Source: CAYOSF01 sp964406605
Lineage (GTDB): Bacteria > Chloroflexota > Dehalococcoidia > DSTF01 > RBG-16-68-14
Length of the DNA: 64,000 bases
NCBI GenBank assembly: GCA_964406605.1
Contig: CAYOSF010000006.1
Coordinates: forward strand, 1 to 64,000
Reading direction: 5' to 3'
A program made the translations under genes and the position numbers. Each line of letters starts with the position of its first letter. Positions within the stretch are counted from its first letter, which is position 1. Shown here one piece after another: positions 52,044 through 60,798 of this stretch. The notes beneath the pieces are model-generated. The model did no database searches and was not told the DNA's origin. It was given only the letters and a program-made list of their open reading frames with translations.

Positions 52044-54071
52044 CTACGCTTTCGCCCTCCTCCGAGCAGCCGGTTTGCGGCCGTCGCGCCTGCCGGCCGC
52101 CGCCCTCCGCGGCGCGTGCCTGTCGTACCAGTCCCGTGTGCGCCGTATCTGGTCAACCGACTGCGACGGCGTACGGACGCCGTGCGAGCCACCCGGGTAG
52201 CGCGCGAACTCCACCTTCTTGCCCAGCACCTTCAGCCCCTGGAATATCTCCTCCGACTGCCCCATGGGACAGCGCAGGTCGCCCTCCCAGTGGACGAGGA
52301 GGACGGGCGTCTTCACGTTCGGCAGGTAGGTCACCGGCGAGCGCTCACGGAGTGCATCCGGGTCGTCGAACGGTGTGCCCTCGTGCTCGTAGGTGGAGAA
52401 GATGGGGATGTCGGTCGTGCCGAACATGCTCAGATTGTCCGACACGGGGGCACCGACGACGGCCGCCCGGAAGCGGTCGGTCTGGCCGACGGTCCACGAC
52501 GTCATGAAGCCGCCGTACGAGTAGCCGCCGACGTAGAGCCGGTCCTGGTCGGCGACGCCGCGCCGCACCAGCGTATCCACGCCGGCCATCAGGTCCTCGA
52601 AATCCTTGCCGCCCCAATCGCCGACGCACGCCTGGGTGAACGCCTCGCCGTAGCCGCTGCTCCCCCTCGGATTGGGCAGGAAAACCACGTAGCCAGCACC
52701 TGCCAGCGCCTGGTGCGGCAACTGAAAGCCCGTCGGGTGGACGCCGTGCGGGCCGCCGTGGATCTGGAGCGCTACTGGGTAGCGCCTGCCGCGACGGTAG
52801 TCCGGCGGATAGACGACGAACGCCTCAATGGTCAGCCCGCCGGGCCCGCGATACTTCACCCGTCCCGCCGGCCCGATCTGTGCCGCGTCACGCAGCTCAT
52901 CGTTGGCGTGGCTGAGCATCGTGGGACGGCCCCTGCCGCCCAGCCGGGCGGCGTACACCTCCCCCGGCTCGGTCATCCAGGCAGCCGAGAAGACGATCCG
53001 CCGGCCGTCGGGCGCCGTCGCGAAGCCTTCGATCTGGCGGTCGCCGCCCAGCACCTTGCTCACGGAGCCGTTCGCAACGCCCGCCCGGTAGAGCGCCGTC
53101 GTGCCCCCATCGCCGGCCAGGAACAGCAGGCTCCTGCCGTCCCGCGACCAGACGAACGAGCGCCCCGCGCCCGGAATGCCGCCCACGACCGAACGGTCTA
53201 TGGGAGCGCTGACGGAGCGCGGCGCCCGCCCGCCCGCCGATGGCACGACCAGCAAGTGCGAGTTCTTCGCCGAGCCGGCCCCGCCGTTCTCATGGCCGAC
53301 GAAGGCGATGGACCGTCCATCGGGCGAGAACGCCGGGCTGGACGCGCTCCCTCTGCTTCGGGTCACCTTGCGCGCGCGGCCGCCGCTCGAACGCACCACC
53401 CAGACGTCCGCGCGCATCTGACGCTGGTGTCTATCGCGCTCCCGGTCGGAGGTGAACGCGATCCAGCGACCGTCGGGGGACCATGAGGGCTCGGCGTCGT
53501 ACCAGTCCTCGTCCGTGAGCTGCGTCTCCTTGCCCGTCTCAACGTCCGCCGTGAAGACGTGCATGCGCCGTTGGTCGAAGTAGCCGATGCCGTCGAGCTT
53601 GTAACGCAGGTCGCGGATGACCCGAGGCACGGCCCGCTCGGCGCCCTTGCGGTCCTTGGACTCCTTGTAGTCGCCCACGCGGGCCACGTACGCGATGCTC
53701 TTCCCATCCGGCGCCCAGGCAGGCTGGGCGACGCCGAACTTCGCCGTTGTGAGCTGGCGAGGCTCGCCGCCGTCCAGCGGCGCAAGGAAGAGCTGGTTCT
53801 TCTGGCCTCGGTTCGAGATGAACGCGAGGATACGCCCGTCGGGAGACCAGCGCGGGCTGTGGTCGCGGTTGCCGTGGGTGAAGCGCCGCGCCGGCCCTCG
53901 CCCGTCCGCCGGAGCGACGTACACCGACATCTGCGTCTCATCAGACTGCTTGTCGCTCTTGGTGACGACGTACGCGACACGCCTCCCGTCGGGTGAGAGC
54001 TGCGGGTCGCTCACCAGCTTCAGCAGGTAGAAATCCTCCGGTTGTACGGGCCGCTTTCGATTGCTGGGCAT
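52044..54071 (-). CDS. S9-family prolyl oligopeptidase-like peptidase
   Basis: 675 residues: an N-terminal propeller of PD40 repeats (SPDGRRVAYV, SPDGRILAFISN, SPDGRWIAFTSD) and a C-terminal alpha/beta-hydrolase domain with catalytic Ser in GGYSYGGFM, Asp in HWEGDLRCP and His in GGSHG. The nearest type is acylaminoacyl-peptidase/dipeptidyl-peptidase IV. No signal peptide, so cytoplasmic. The start is ATG 54071 after GGAGGAGAGTAGCC; an in-frame start 57 bases earlier is less likely. Confidence 0.92.
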   Translation of the reverse strand: MPSNRKRPVQPEDFYLLKLVSDPQLSPDGRRVAYVVTKSDKQSDETQMSVYVAPADGRGPARRFTHGNRDHSPRWSPDGRILAFISNRGQKNQLFLAPLDGGEPRQLTTAKFGVAQPAWAPDGKSIAYVARVGDYKESKDRKGAERAVPRVIRDLRYKLDGIGYFDQRRMHVFTADVETGKETQLTDEDWYDAEPSWSPDGRWIAFTSDRERDRHQRQMRADVWVVRSSGGRARKVTRSRGSASSPAFSPDGRSIAFVGHENGGAGSAKNSHLLVVPSAGGRAPRSVSAPIDRSVVGGIPGAGRSFVWSRDGRSLLFLAGDGGTTALYRAGVANGSVSKVLGGDRQIEGFATAPDGRRIVFSAAWMTEPGEVYAARLGGRGRPTMLSHANDELRDAAQIGPAGRVKYRGPGGLTIEAFVVYPPDYRRGRRYPVALQIHGGPHGVHPTGFQLPHQALAGAGYVVFLPNPRGSSGYGEAFTQACVGDWGGKDFEDLMAGVDTLVRRGVADQDRLYVGGYSYGGFMTSWTVGQTDRFRAAVVGAPVSDNLSMFGTTDIPIFSTYEHEGTPFDDPDALRERSPVTYLPNVKTPVLLVHWEGDLRCPMGQSEEIFQGLKVLGKKVEFARYPGGSHGVRTPSQSVDQIRRTRDWYDRHAPRRAAAGRRDGRKPAARRRAKA

Positions 54072-54149
54072 GGCTACTCTCCTCCTGCCTCCCTCCTCCG
54101 TGCTCCTCTGCTTCGTTCCCCCTGTCACCGGCCGTCCCGGCCGAACTGC

Positions 54150-54170
54150 ACCGGGCTGATGAGGCCCGGT
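54150..54170. terminator. Hairpin downstream of the esterase gene
   Basis: ACCGGGC (54150-54156) pairs with GCCCGGT (54164-54170) around a 7-base loop, just after the esterase stop (54176). No T run; a transcription end is suggested by place. Confidence 0.35.
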
Positions 54171-54175
54171 CTCAC

Positions 54176-55063
54176 TCAGTCGTCGCTCACGTTCGCTTGC
54201 CGCTTCATCGCCTCCACAACCCGATGAAGGGGCTCGAGCGTCTCGTCAGGCGGTGGAGGCTCCAGCACCTGCCCAAGGAATGCCAGCGCGTCGAGGAAGC
54301 GCGGCTCCACCGTGCGCCCGAGATGATCGGCGCCTCGCACCAACCGGTACTGGTGGGGGATGCCGTTGTCGAAGAGGATGCGGTGCAGGAACTCCGCGCC
54401 GCGGTGCAGGCCGAAGCTGTCCTCGTCGCCGCACTCGACGTAGATGGCGAGACGAGACTCGCCCATGGCCGCCGCGTTCGCCGTTGCGATGCTCGCCGGA
54501 TTATTGGCCTGCCAGTACGCCTCGTCCACGGGATTGCCGTAGATGCGCTCATACAGATCGTGGGGCCGGTAGAAGCGGTCTCGAGGCTCGATGTCTCCGA
54601 AGGCCAGGGCCGGCTCGATGCCTGGTTCGAGAGCGGCCACACCCGCGAAGCGATCCGGGTGCTTGAAGCCCAGGCGAAGCGCCCCCAGACCTCCCATCGA
54701 GATCCCGAGGATCACCGTCCCTTCGCGGCCCGGGACCAAGCGGTGGGCACGTCCCAGATGATCCAACAGGGGGCCGAGGATGAAGCTCTCCCATTTCTGC
54801 GAACCGTCGCGGAAATCCATATAGAAGGAGCGATCGGCATCGGGCGTGACCGCTATCAGCGGTGGCAACGTCCCCTCCTTCCAGGCCCGCTCGATGACCG
54901 GTTGTATCTGCCCCAGGAAGCCGTTGTCGCCATTGCCGCCGTGCAGCGCGAGCATCAACGGCAACGGCGTCTCCCCTGTCTCATAGCCGTCGGGGATCAG
55001 CACCGAGAACTCGACGGGACTCGGAACCAGGTCAGTCTCGAGCTTCGACCGGGTGAGCTTCAT
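54176..55063 (-). CDS. Esterase-family alpha/beta hydrolase
   Basis: 295 residues resembling esterase D/IroE-type hydrolases: LALHGGNGDNG (oxyanion loop) and the nucleophile in GISMGG, with an acidic residue in YVECGDED and a His near HLGRTVEPR. No signal peptide. The ATG overlaps the stop of the upstream gene (ATGA), so both are translated together. Substrate unknown. Confidence 0.87.
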   Translation of the reverse strand: MKLTRSKLETDLVPSPVEFSVLIPDGYETGETPLPLMLALHGGNGDNGFLGQIQPVIERAWKEGTLPPLIAVTPDADRSFYMDFRDGSQKWESFILGPLLDHLGRAHRLVPGREGTVILGISMGGLGALRLGFKHPDRFAGVAALEPGIEPALAFGDIEPRDRFYRPHDLYERIYGNPVDEAYWQANNPASIATANAAAMGESRLAIYVECGDEDSFGLHRGAEFLHRILFDNGIPHQYRLVRGADHLGRTVEPRFLDALAFLGQVLEPPPPDETLEPLHRVVEAMKRQANVSDD

Positions 55064-55917
55064 TGTTCCTTCGAAAAGGTGATCCGGTCCACTATCGCCT
55101 GATACTCCGCCTCCAGGTTCTTCCCTTTCGTGACCTGCTGGCCGTCCCTATCGACGTACTCAGGGTAGATGTAGAACTTGGCGCAGGTGGCCTGCCACTC
55201 CGGGAAGTAGCGCTGCCAGAACGATCCCGCGTAGGTCAGCGGATGGAAGTCGTCCACCGGATGTGCGGCGTCTTTCGGTACCCGGCCGTAGCCGGCCGCG
55301 GACCGCCAGCGCTCTCCGGGTATCCTCCCGCGATGGTACGCGGACCAGGTCTCCGCCTTGCCTTCCAGTTTCCACCACCGCTCGCCGGCCTCCTCCACCT
55401 CGCTGGCCGTCAGGTCCCCGATGAGCCGCACGCGGCGCCCATCCGGAAACTCGTGCGGGCAGCCCGCGCCTCCCAGAACCAGGCGCTGATCCGCCTCCAG
55501 CACGTCCAGCGCCTCCTGCTGGACGGGCCGCCCCTCGTCATCGAATCCGAAGTGCTGTCGACGCTCATTGTCGAAGACGACGTAGGCCCCGATCCAGGCC
55601 TGGTAGTAGGTGGAAACGGGGTTCACGAAATCGCTGTAGACGCGGCTGAGGTTGAACCCACCATAGTGGGAGTAGGCGGCCGCCTCAACCGGGTAGCCGA
55701 CGACCCCCGACAGGGAAGGCCCAAGGTCGACCTTCAGGGTAAGCCGTATCCAGCCTCCCCGGTCGACGGGAATGCGGATGTCAAGGCCGCGGCGCTTGGC
55801 CGGATTGGGAAGCGCCGCTGCCAGCCGGCGTATGGCCAGGCTCCTAAGGAGCCCGCGCCCAAGCCACCCCGAGGCGCCGGCCAGCACGGCAAGCACAGGC
55901 AAGAACAGCCGTCTCAT
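55060..55917 (-). CDS. Unrecognised protein with N-terminal hydrophobic segment
   Basis: 285 residues; residues 4-27 form a hydrophobic stretch that could be a signal or anchor. The rest is rich in Trp, Tyr and Asp, with no motif I recognise; the charge and aromatic content fit a soluble, probably external, enzyme or carbohydrate-binding protein. It overlaps the esterase gene (ATGA), suggesting a joint function. The start is ATG 55917. Confidence 0.7.
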   Translation of the reverse strand: MRRLFLPVLAVLAGASGWLGRGLLRSLAIRRLAAALPNPAKRRGLDIRIPVDRGGWIRLTLKVDLGPSLSGVVGYPVEAAAYSHYGGFNLSRVYSDFVNPVSTYYQAWIGAYVVFDNERRQHFGFDDEGRPVQQEALDVLEADQRLVLGGAGCPHEFPDGRRVRLIGDLTASEVEEAGERWWKLEGKAETWSAYHRGRIPGERWRSAAGYGRVPKDAAHPVDDFHPLTYAGSFWQRYFPEWQATCAKFYIYPEYVDRDGQQVTKGKNLEAEYQAIVDRITFSKEQ

Positions 55918-55977
55918 GATCTCAACCGCCTCCTCTCGTCGGCAAAGGCGCCTTAGGCTCTCATCTCTCCGTTGAGC

Positions 55978-56805
55978 CTATTTCCTCTCAGGGCTCCCAA
56001 ACGTGCGCTCGAGCCACTGTATGGCGAAGTCTACCAAAGCCTGAGCGTCGAAGAGATGCGACTGGGCCGCACCGACCTTGCCCGACCGGCCCCGGCCGGA
56101 CGTCAGGAACTCTCCTGGAATGATCTGGAAGTAGTCGGCCCCGGTCGGACGGCCGATCAGCTTGTTCGTGTCGAACTCCTCGATATCCACCCAGACCCGG
56201 CCGCCGTTCCGCAACACCGGCATCTTGTAGCGCGCGACGGGCTTGTCGGGCACGCGCGCCAGATGCTCCGCATAGTGCAGCAACGTGATGCTCTTGAATC
56301 CCGCGCCGAGGAGGAGCACCTTCCCGCCGGCCTCGCACAGCTTCGCCAGCGGCGAGCCCGGGCCGTGGCCGTACTGCAGCGGGTGGTCCGCCGTGATCCA
56401 GCCGGCCCGACCTCCGACGGCCGCGAAGGAAGAATCAGGATGATAGCTTCGGCGCGCGCCGGGCCAGGTGCGCAGGTACTCCGCCAGCACGCCCCACGCC
56501 CGGACCGCAGGCGATCGGGCGGGATCGTACGGCGGGCACTCATCCAGGTAGGCCCGTCGCCGGGCCTCCGGCCACGCCTCCATCTCGTACGGAGCCGCGT
56601 CCCAGCCAACGAGCATCATCAGGGTTCCGCTCGGGCCCACGACATCAAGCAGCGCCTGCAGAATCACGTCGGGACCTCCCACAACATGCCCCACCGCCTT
56701 CACCGAGGCATGAAGCATGACGAGATCGCCCTGCCGTAGGTCAAGCGCCTCAAGGTCACGGATGAGGCGGCTCTTCGTCACGAAAGAAGATTCCGAGCCA
56801 TTCAT
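55978..56805 (-). CDS. AAC(3)-family N-acetyltransferase
   Basis: 275 residues of the AAC(3)/YokD family: LVMLHASVKAVG and a SPLAKL...GGKVLLLGAG section after YHPDSSFAAVGGRA. The family includes antibiotic 3-N-acetyltransferases but also environmental proteins whose substrate is unknown. No resistance role is implied by the sequence. It stands alone between the binding-protein genes and the hydrolase pair. Confidence 0.85.
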   Translation of the reverse strand: MNGSESSFVTKSRLIRDLEALDLRQGDLVMLHASVKAVGHVVGGPDVILQALLDVVGPSGTLMMLVGWDAAPYEMEAWPEARRRAYLDECPPYDPARSPAVRAWGVLAEYLRTWPGARRSYHPDSSFAAVGGRAGWITADHPLQYGHGPGSPLAKLCEAGGKVLLLGAGFKSITLLHYAEHLARVPDKPVARYKMPVLRNGGRVWVDIEEFDTNKLIGRPTGADYFQIIPGEFLTSGRGRSGKVGAAQSHLFDAQALVDFAIQWLERTFGSPERK

Positions 56806-56894
56806 CGGCGGTTGCCCTGGAGTGAACGGCCGGGCGGCCCTCCCCAGAGGCAGAGGAGCCGCGGGCGGACGCCCTCCCGAGCGTCGGGCTCAGT

Positions 56895-58625
56895 CTACAG
56901 GTCCAGCCAGGTGTTGTTGAGGTACTGGTTCATGCCCCCGAGGCCGGTCGTGATGTTCTTGACGAAGGGCTGGTAGAGGGTGTAGGAAAGCCAGCTCACG
57001 ATGGGAATGTAGCCCGGCCCCTTGTCGTAGCAGAGGCGCTGCGCCTCCCTCACCCGCTCCGCCGCCACATCCAGGTCAGCGGTCTGCTTCGACGTCAGGA
57101 TCGCGTCGTCTATCTCCGGGTAGAGCTTCCCAACGCCGATGGCGTAGTTGCCGTTCCCCTGCGGTCCCAGCGAATGCTGCCAGTCCAGCACGACCTCGGC
57201 GGTCTCGTAAACCTGGCTGAGCGCCAACGACGAATCGTAGTCGACGGACGCGTAGCGGCCCAACCAGGAGCCGAAGTCCAGCGCCTCCTCATCCAGCTCG
57301 AAGCCCGCGTCCTGGATCTGTTGCTTCCAGATGGGCAGGTGCTCCGCGTGGTAGAAGATGTCGACACCGGTCGGGTACATGACCTTGATCTTGATCGTGT
57401 CCTCCCCCGTGGCCTCCTTGATCAGCTGCCTGGAGCGCGCCGGGTCGTACGGTTGCAGCTCCTCCAACTCCTCCGGGTCGAGAGCGAACGGGCCCAGCGG
57501 CCAGAAGACCAGACCGTCCGGCTTCGCCCCGCCCTCGCCGAAGATGCGGTCGACGAACTCCTGCCGGTTGAGGGCGTACAGGGCCGCCTTGCGTATCCGC
57601 TCGTCGTCCCAGGGCGGACGGGTGGGGTTGACGGTAAACGTGATGGACGTGAAGACCGGCTCCTCGTCGACGAAGTAATCCGGGTTCTGGCGGACGAGTT
57701 CGTCCTTCTCGGCCTTGTCCTGGGCAGCGTAGGCGTAGATCTGGGCGTCCTGGAAGGCCGTCCTCCGGGCCAGGCGGTCGGTGATGCGGGCGACGTCTAT
57801 CCCGTCGACGTAGGGAAGCTGGGCGTCACCGTGCTCCTCGTCGGTGCGGTAGTAGTTGGGATTGCGGTCCATGACGATACCGCCGGTCTCCTGGTAGGAG
57901 CCGGGGCGGATGGTAAAGGGACCGCCGCCGACGCCTTTGTCGGTGAGGCTGATCCCTTGCTCCCAGAACTCCCGAGGCGGGATCGACCCATTCCCGGGCG
58001 GGCCAATGCGGAAGGTGAAGTAGGCATAGGGACCCTTGGTCTTCATGTTGAAGGTCCCTGCGTCAGGCGCCTCGTAGGAATCCAACCACGGCACGGCGAA
58101 CGAACGCAGCCGGGCGGTCTCGTCCTGGTCAACGCGGTCCTGCCACACCTTGGCGTCCAGGGCGTCCATGTCCCGTTCCTCGATTCCCAGGTCGTTCGGG
58201 CCGATCGTGACGCCCGGCCGAATAGTGAAGATGTAGCTCTCCTCATCCGGCTGCTCCATCTCCTCGGCGAGGTCATAGAACCAGACGTCGGGTTTCGTTC
58301 GGGACCGGTCAAAGAGCCCATTGTAGATCCGGGCAACGATACCGGTGAACCCTCCGACGCAATTCACCGGATCGAGGGTGCCCCAGTCTACTGTGGTGAC
58401 CCCCTGGTACCGGCCGCCGCTTTTCGGTGTCCCCACCACCGGTGTCGCTCCCGCCGTGGGGGTTTCGCCCGCCACGGGGGTTTCCTCGCCGCCGCCGCCG
58501 CCGCCCCCGCAGGCAACGAGCGCGGTACCCGCTGCGCCGGCAGCCGTGACCCCCGCGGCCCTGACAAACGCTCTCCGCGACACGCGCGCCTTCTGGAATC
58601 GCAACCAGTAGCTTGGACGCCTCAT
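56895..58625 (-). CDS. Peptide-type ABC transporter binding lipoprotein
   Basis: 576 residues of the family 5 binding proteins (DppA/OppA type). It starts at ATG 58625 after AGGAGGTACAAC; a longer frame to 58721 is not signal-like. SRRAFVRAAG is a twin-arginine signal, ending at lipobox ALVAC. The mature part has PTRPPWDDERIRKAALYALN and YDPARSRQLIKEATG, standard for the family. It would collect oligopeptides or other solutes outside the cell. No permease or ATPase gene lies in the window. Confidence 0.92.
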   Translation of the reverse strand: MRRPSYWLRFQKARVSRRAFVRAAGVTAAGAAGTALVACGGGGGGGEETPVAGETPTAGATPVVGTPKSGGRYQGVTTVDWGTLDPVNCVGGFTGIVARIYNGLFDRSRTKPDVWFYDLAEEMEQPDEESYIFTIRPGVTIGPNDLGIEERDMDALDAKVWQDRVDQDETARLRSFAVPWLDSYEAPDAGTFNMKTKGPYAYFTFRIGPPGNGSIPPREFWEQGISLTDKGVGGGPFTIRPGSYQETGGIVMDRNPNYYRTDEEHGDAQLPYVDGIDVARITDRLARRTAFQDAQIYAYAAQDKAEKDELVRQNPDYFVDEEPVFTSITFTVNPTRPPWDDERIRKAALYALNRQEFVDRIFGEGGAKPDGLVFWPLGPFALDPEELEELQPYDPARSRQLIKEATGEDTIKIKVMYPTGVDIFYHAEHLPIWKQQIQDAGFELDEEALDFGSWLGRYASVDYDSSLALSQVYETAEVVLDWQHSLGPQGNGNYAIGVGKLYPEIDDAILTSKQTADLDVAAERVREAQRLCYDKGPGYIPIVSWLSYTLYQPFVKNITTGLGGMNQYLNNTWLDL

Positions 58626-58820
58626 GTTGTACCTCCTAAGCATTGTTGGCCAGGGATGGTCCGTTCTCCACACACTCCCCGCATCTTCCAGACTAGGCGC
58701 GCCTGCCCTGTGCGGCGACATTCCGCATGGCCCTGTCCATGAGCCGGGGCCGCACAGCCGCCCGGCCGCCTCACCTTGATGCGCATGCTATTCGTCGCTG
58801 CAGGCGAGATCAAGCCTGCC

Positions 58821-60551
58821 CTACAGGTCCAGCCATGTGTCGTTGAGGAACTGCCCCGCGCCCCGCAGGCCCGGGGTGATGTTCTTGACGAATGGCTGCG
58901 AAAGCGAATAGCTCAGCCAGCTGACGATGGGGAGGAAAGCCGGTCCCTTTTCGTAGATGAGACGCTGCGCCTCCTTGACCCGCTCGGCGGCCTCCTCCAG
59001 GTCGGCGGTCTGCTTCGAGTCCTGGATCGCCTCGTCCACCTCCGGATAGAGTGCCCCGATGCCGACGGCGAAGTTCTCGTCGCCCATCACACCAAGGGAA
59101 TGGTGCCAGTTCAGGGTGGTATCGGGGAGGTCGTAGACCTGGTTGAGCGAGAACGAGGAGTCGTAGTCGACTGCCGTGTAGCGGCCCAGCCAGGAGCCGA
59201 AGTCCAGCGCCTCCTCATCCAGGTCAAAGCCCGCATCCTGCATCTGCTGCTTCCAGATAGGCAGGTGCTCGGCGTGGAAGAAGATATCGACGCCGGTCGG
59301 ATACATCACCTTGATCTTGATCTTGTCCTCCCCGGTCGCATCCTGGATCAGTTGCCTGGAGCGCGCCGGGTCGTATGGCTGTAGCTCCTCCAGCTCCTCC
59401 GGGTCGAGCGCGAACGGGCCCAGCGGCCAGTGGATCAGGCCGTCCGGCTTAGCCCCACCTTCACCGAAGATGCGGTCGACGTACTCCTGCCGGTTGAGGG
59501 CGAAGTTGGCCGCCTTCCGGATCCGCTCGTCGTCCCAGGGCGGACGGGTGGGGTTCATGACAAACGAAATGAAGGTATTGACCCCCTCCTCAAAGGCCTG
59601 GTAGTCGGAGTTCTGATTGAGAAGTTCGTCCCTCTCTGCCTTGTCCTGGGCGCCGTAGCTGTAGATCTGGGCGTCCTGGAAGGCGGTCCGCCGCGCCAGA
59701 CGGTCGGTGATGCGTACGATGTCTATCCCATCGTAGTACGGGAGCTGGGCGTCGTTGTTGTTGGGGTCGGTGCGGTAGTAGTTCGGGTTGCGGTCCAGGA
59801 TGATACCGCCGGTCTCCTGGTAGGAGCCGGGCTGGATGGTGTAGGGACCGGCGCCGACGCCCCCGCCCTCGATGCTCAACCCCTGCTGCCAGAACTCGCG
59901 CGGTGGCATCAGTCCGCCCAGGATAAGGTTCGTGCGAAAGGTGAAGTAGGCGTAGGGCCCCTTGGTCTTCATGATGAACGTCTTCGCGTCGGGCGCGTCA
60001 TAGGAAGCAAGCCACGGCACGGTAAAGGAACGTGACAGCGCGTTCTCGTCCTCAGCGATGCGGTCCTGCCAGACCTTGGCATCCAAGGCGTCGAGGTCCC
60101 GTTCTTCGATGCCGTAGTCGTTGGGGCCGATCTTGACGCCGGAGCGTATGTTGAAGACGTAGGTCTCCTCGTCCGGCTGCTCGAGTTTCTCGGCAAGATC
60201 CATGAATATGAAATCGGGCTTCTCCGTGTCCCGCGCCATGAGCGCGTTGTAGATGCGGGCGACGATGCCGGTGAAGCCGCCGCTGCTCGTCGTCGGGTCG
60301 AGCGTGCCCCAGTCTACCGTCGTGACTCCCTTGTACCGGCCCCCGCGCTTCGGCGCGCCGGCCTCCGCGGTCGCGCCCGATATCGGCGTTTCGTCCGACG
60401 ATGGGGTCTCCGTACCGCCCCCATCGCCACCACCGCAGGCGACGAGCGCCGACGCCGTTGCGCCGCCGGCGGTCATACCCGCCGCTCTGACAAAAGCCCG
60501 GCGCGACATGCGCGCCTTCTGGAATCGCAACCAGTAGCTTGAGCGCCTCAC
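58821..60551 (-). CDS. Peptide-type ABC transporter binding lipoprotein, paralogue
   Basis: 576 residues, GTG start after AAGGAGGATTTGT. The same signal layout (SRRAFVRAAG, lipobox ALVAC) and, by eye, about 70% identity with the neighbour at 56895-58625, with identical stretches in DFGSWLGRY and TIQPGSYQETGGI. The two came from a gene duplication. An inverted repeat lies in its leader, and a 195-base gap separates it from the second copy, so each may be expressed separately. Confidence 0.92.
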   Translation of the reverse strand: MRRSSYWLRFQKARMSRRAFVRAAGMTAGGATASALVACGGGDGGGTETPSSDETPISGATAEAGAPKRGGRYKGVTTVDWGTLDPTTSSGGFTGIVARIYNALMARDTEKPDFIFMDLAEKLEQPDEETYVFNIRSGVKIGPNDYGIEERDLDALDAKVWQDRIAEDENALSRSFTVPWLASYDAPDAKTFIMKTKGPYAYFTFRTNLILGGLMPPREFWQQGLSIEGGGVGAGPYTIQPGSYQETGGIILDRNPNYYRTDPNNNDAQLPYYDGIDIVRITDRLARRTAFQDAQIYSYGAQDKAERDELLNQNSDYQAFEEGVNTFISFVMNPTRPPWDDERIRKAANFALNRQEYVDRIFGEGGAKPDGLIHWPLGPFALDPEELEELQPYDPARSRQLIQDATGEDKIKIKVMYPTGVDIFFHAEHLPIWKQQMQDAGFDLDEEALDFGSWLGRYTAVDYDSSFSLNQVYDLPDTTLNWHHSLGVMGDENFAVGIGALYPEVDEAIQDSKQTADLEEAAERVKEAQRLIYEKGPAFLPIVSWLSYSLSQPFVKNITPGLRGAGQFLNDTWLDL

Positions 60552-60573
60552 ACAAATCCTCCTTGCGTTTCGC

Positions 60574-60607
60574 AGGGCTGGGATATCTGGGGTGTGTCCC
60601 CAGCCCT
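60574..60607. repeat. 9-bp inverted repeat in the leader of the second binding-protein gene
   Basis: AGGGCTGGG (60574-60582) and CCCAGCCCT (60599-60607) are perfect complements with a 16-base gap, 23-56 bases before the GTG start. It could be an operator or a leader hairpin. Confidence 0.35.
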
Positions 60608-60798
60608 ATCCCGTACGGGTAGATTTCCCCGGTCGACGACGGACCTTGCCCCGTCACAGTACCGGGACCCAACCCGGCTTCGGGTCGATGGTCTGTCGTT
60701 CGAGAGATTAGGCGCCGGTGGCGCCAAGATCAAGCGCCGACGCGGCTCATGCCTGGACGCCGCCGGCCACGACTGCGGGATCGGTGGCTTCTCACATG

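Noticed and set aside
52116..53486. Plus-strand frame of about 456 codons
   Set aside because: Antisense to the S9 peptidase gene; Arg/Ala-rich and without a ribosome site.
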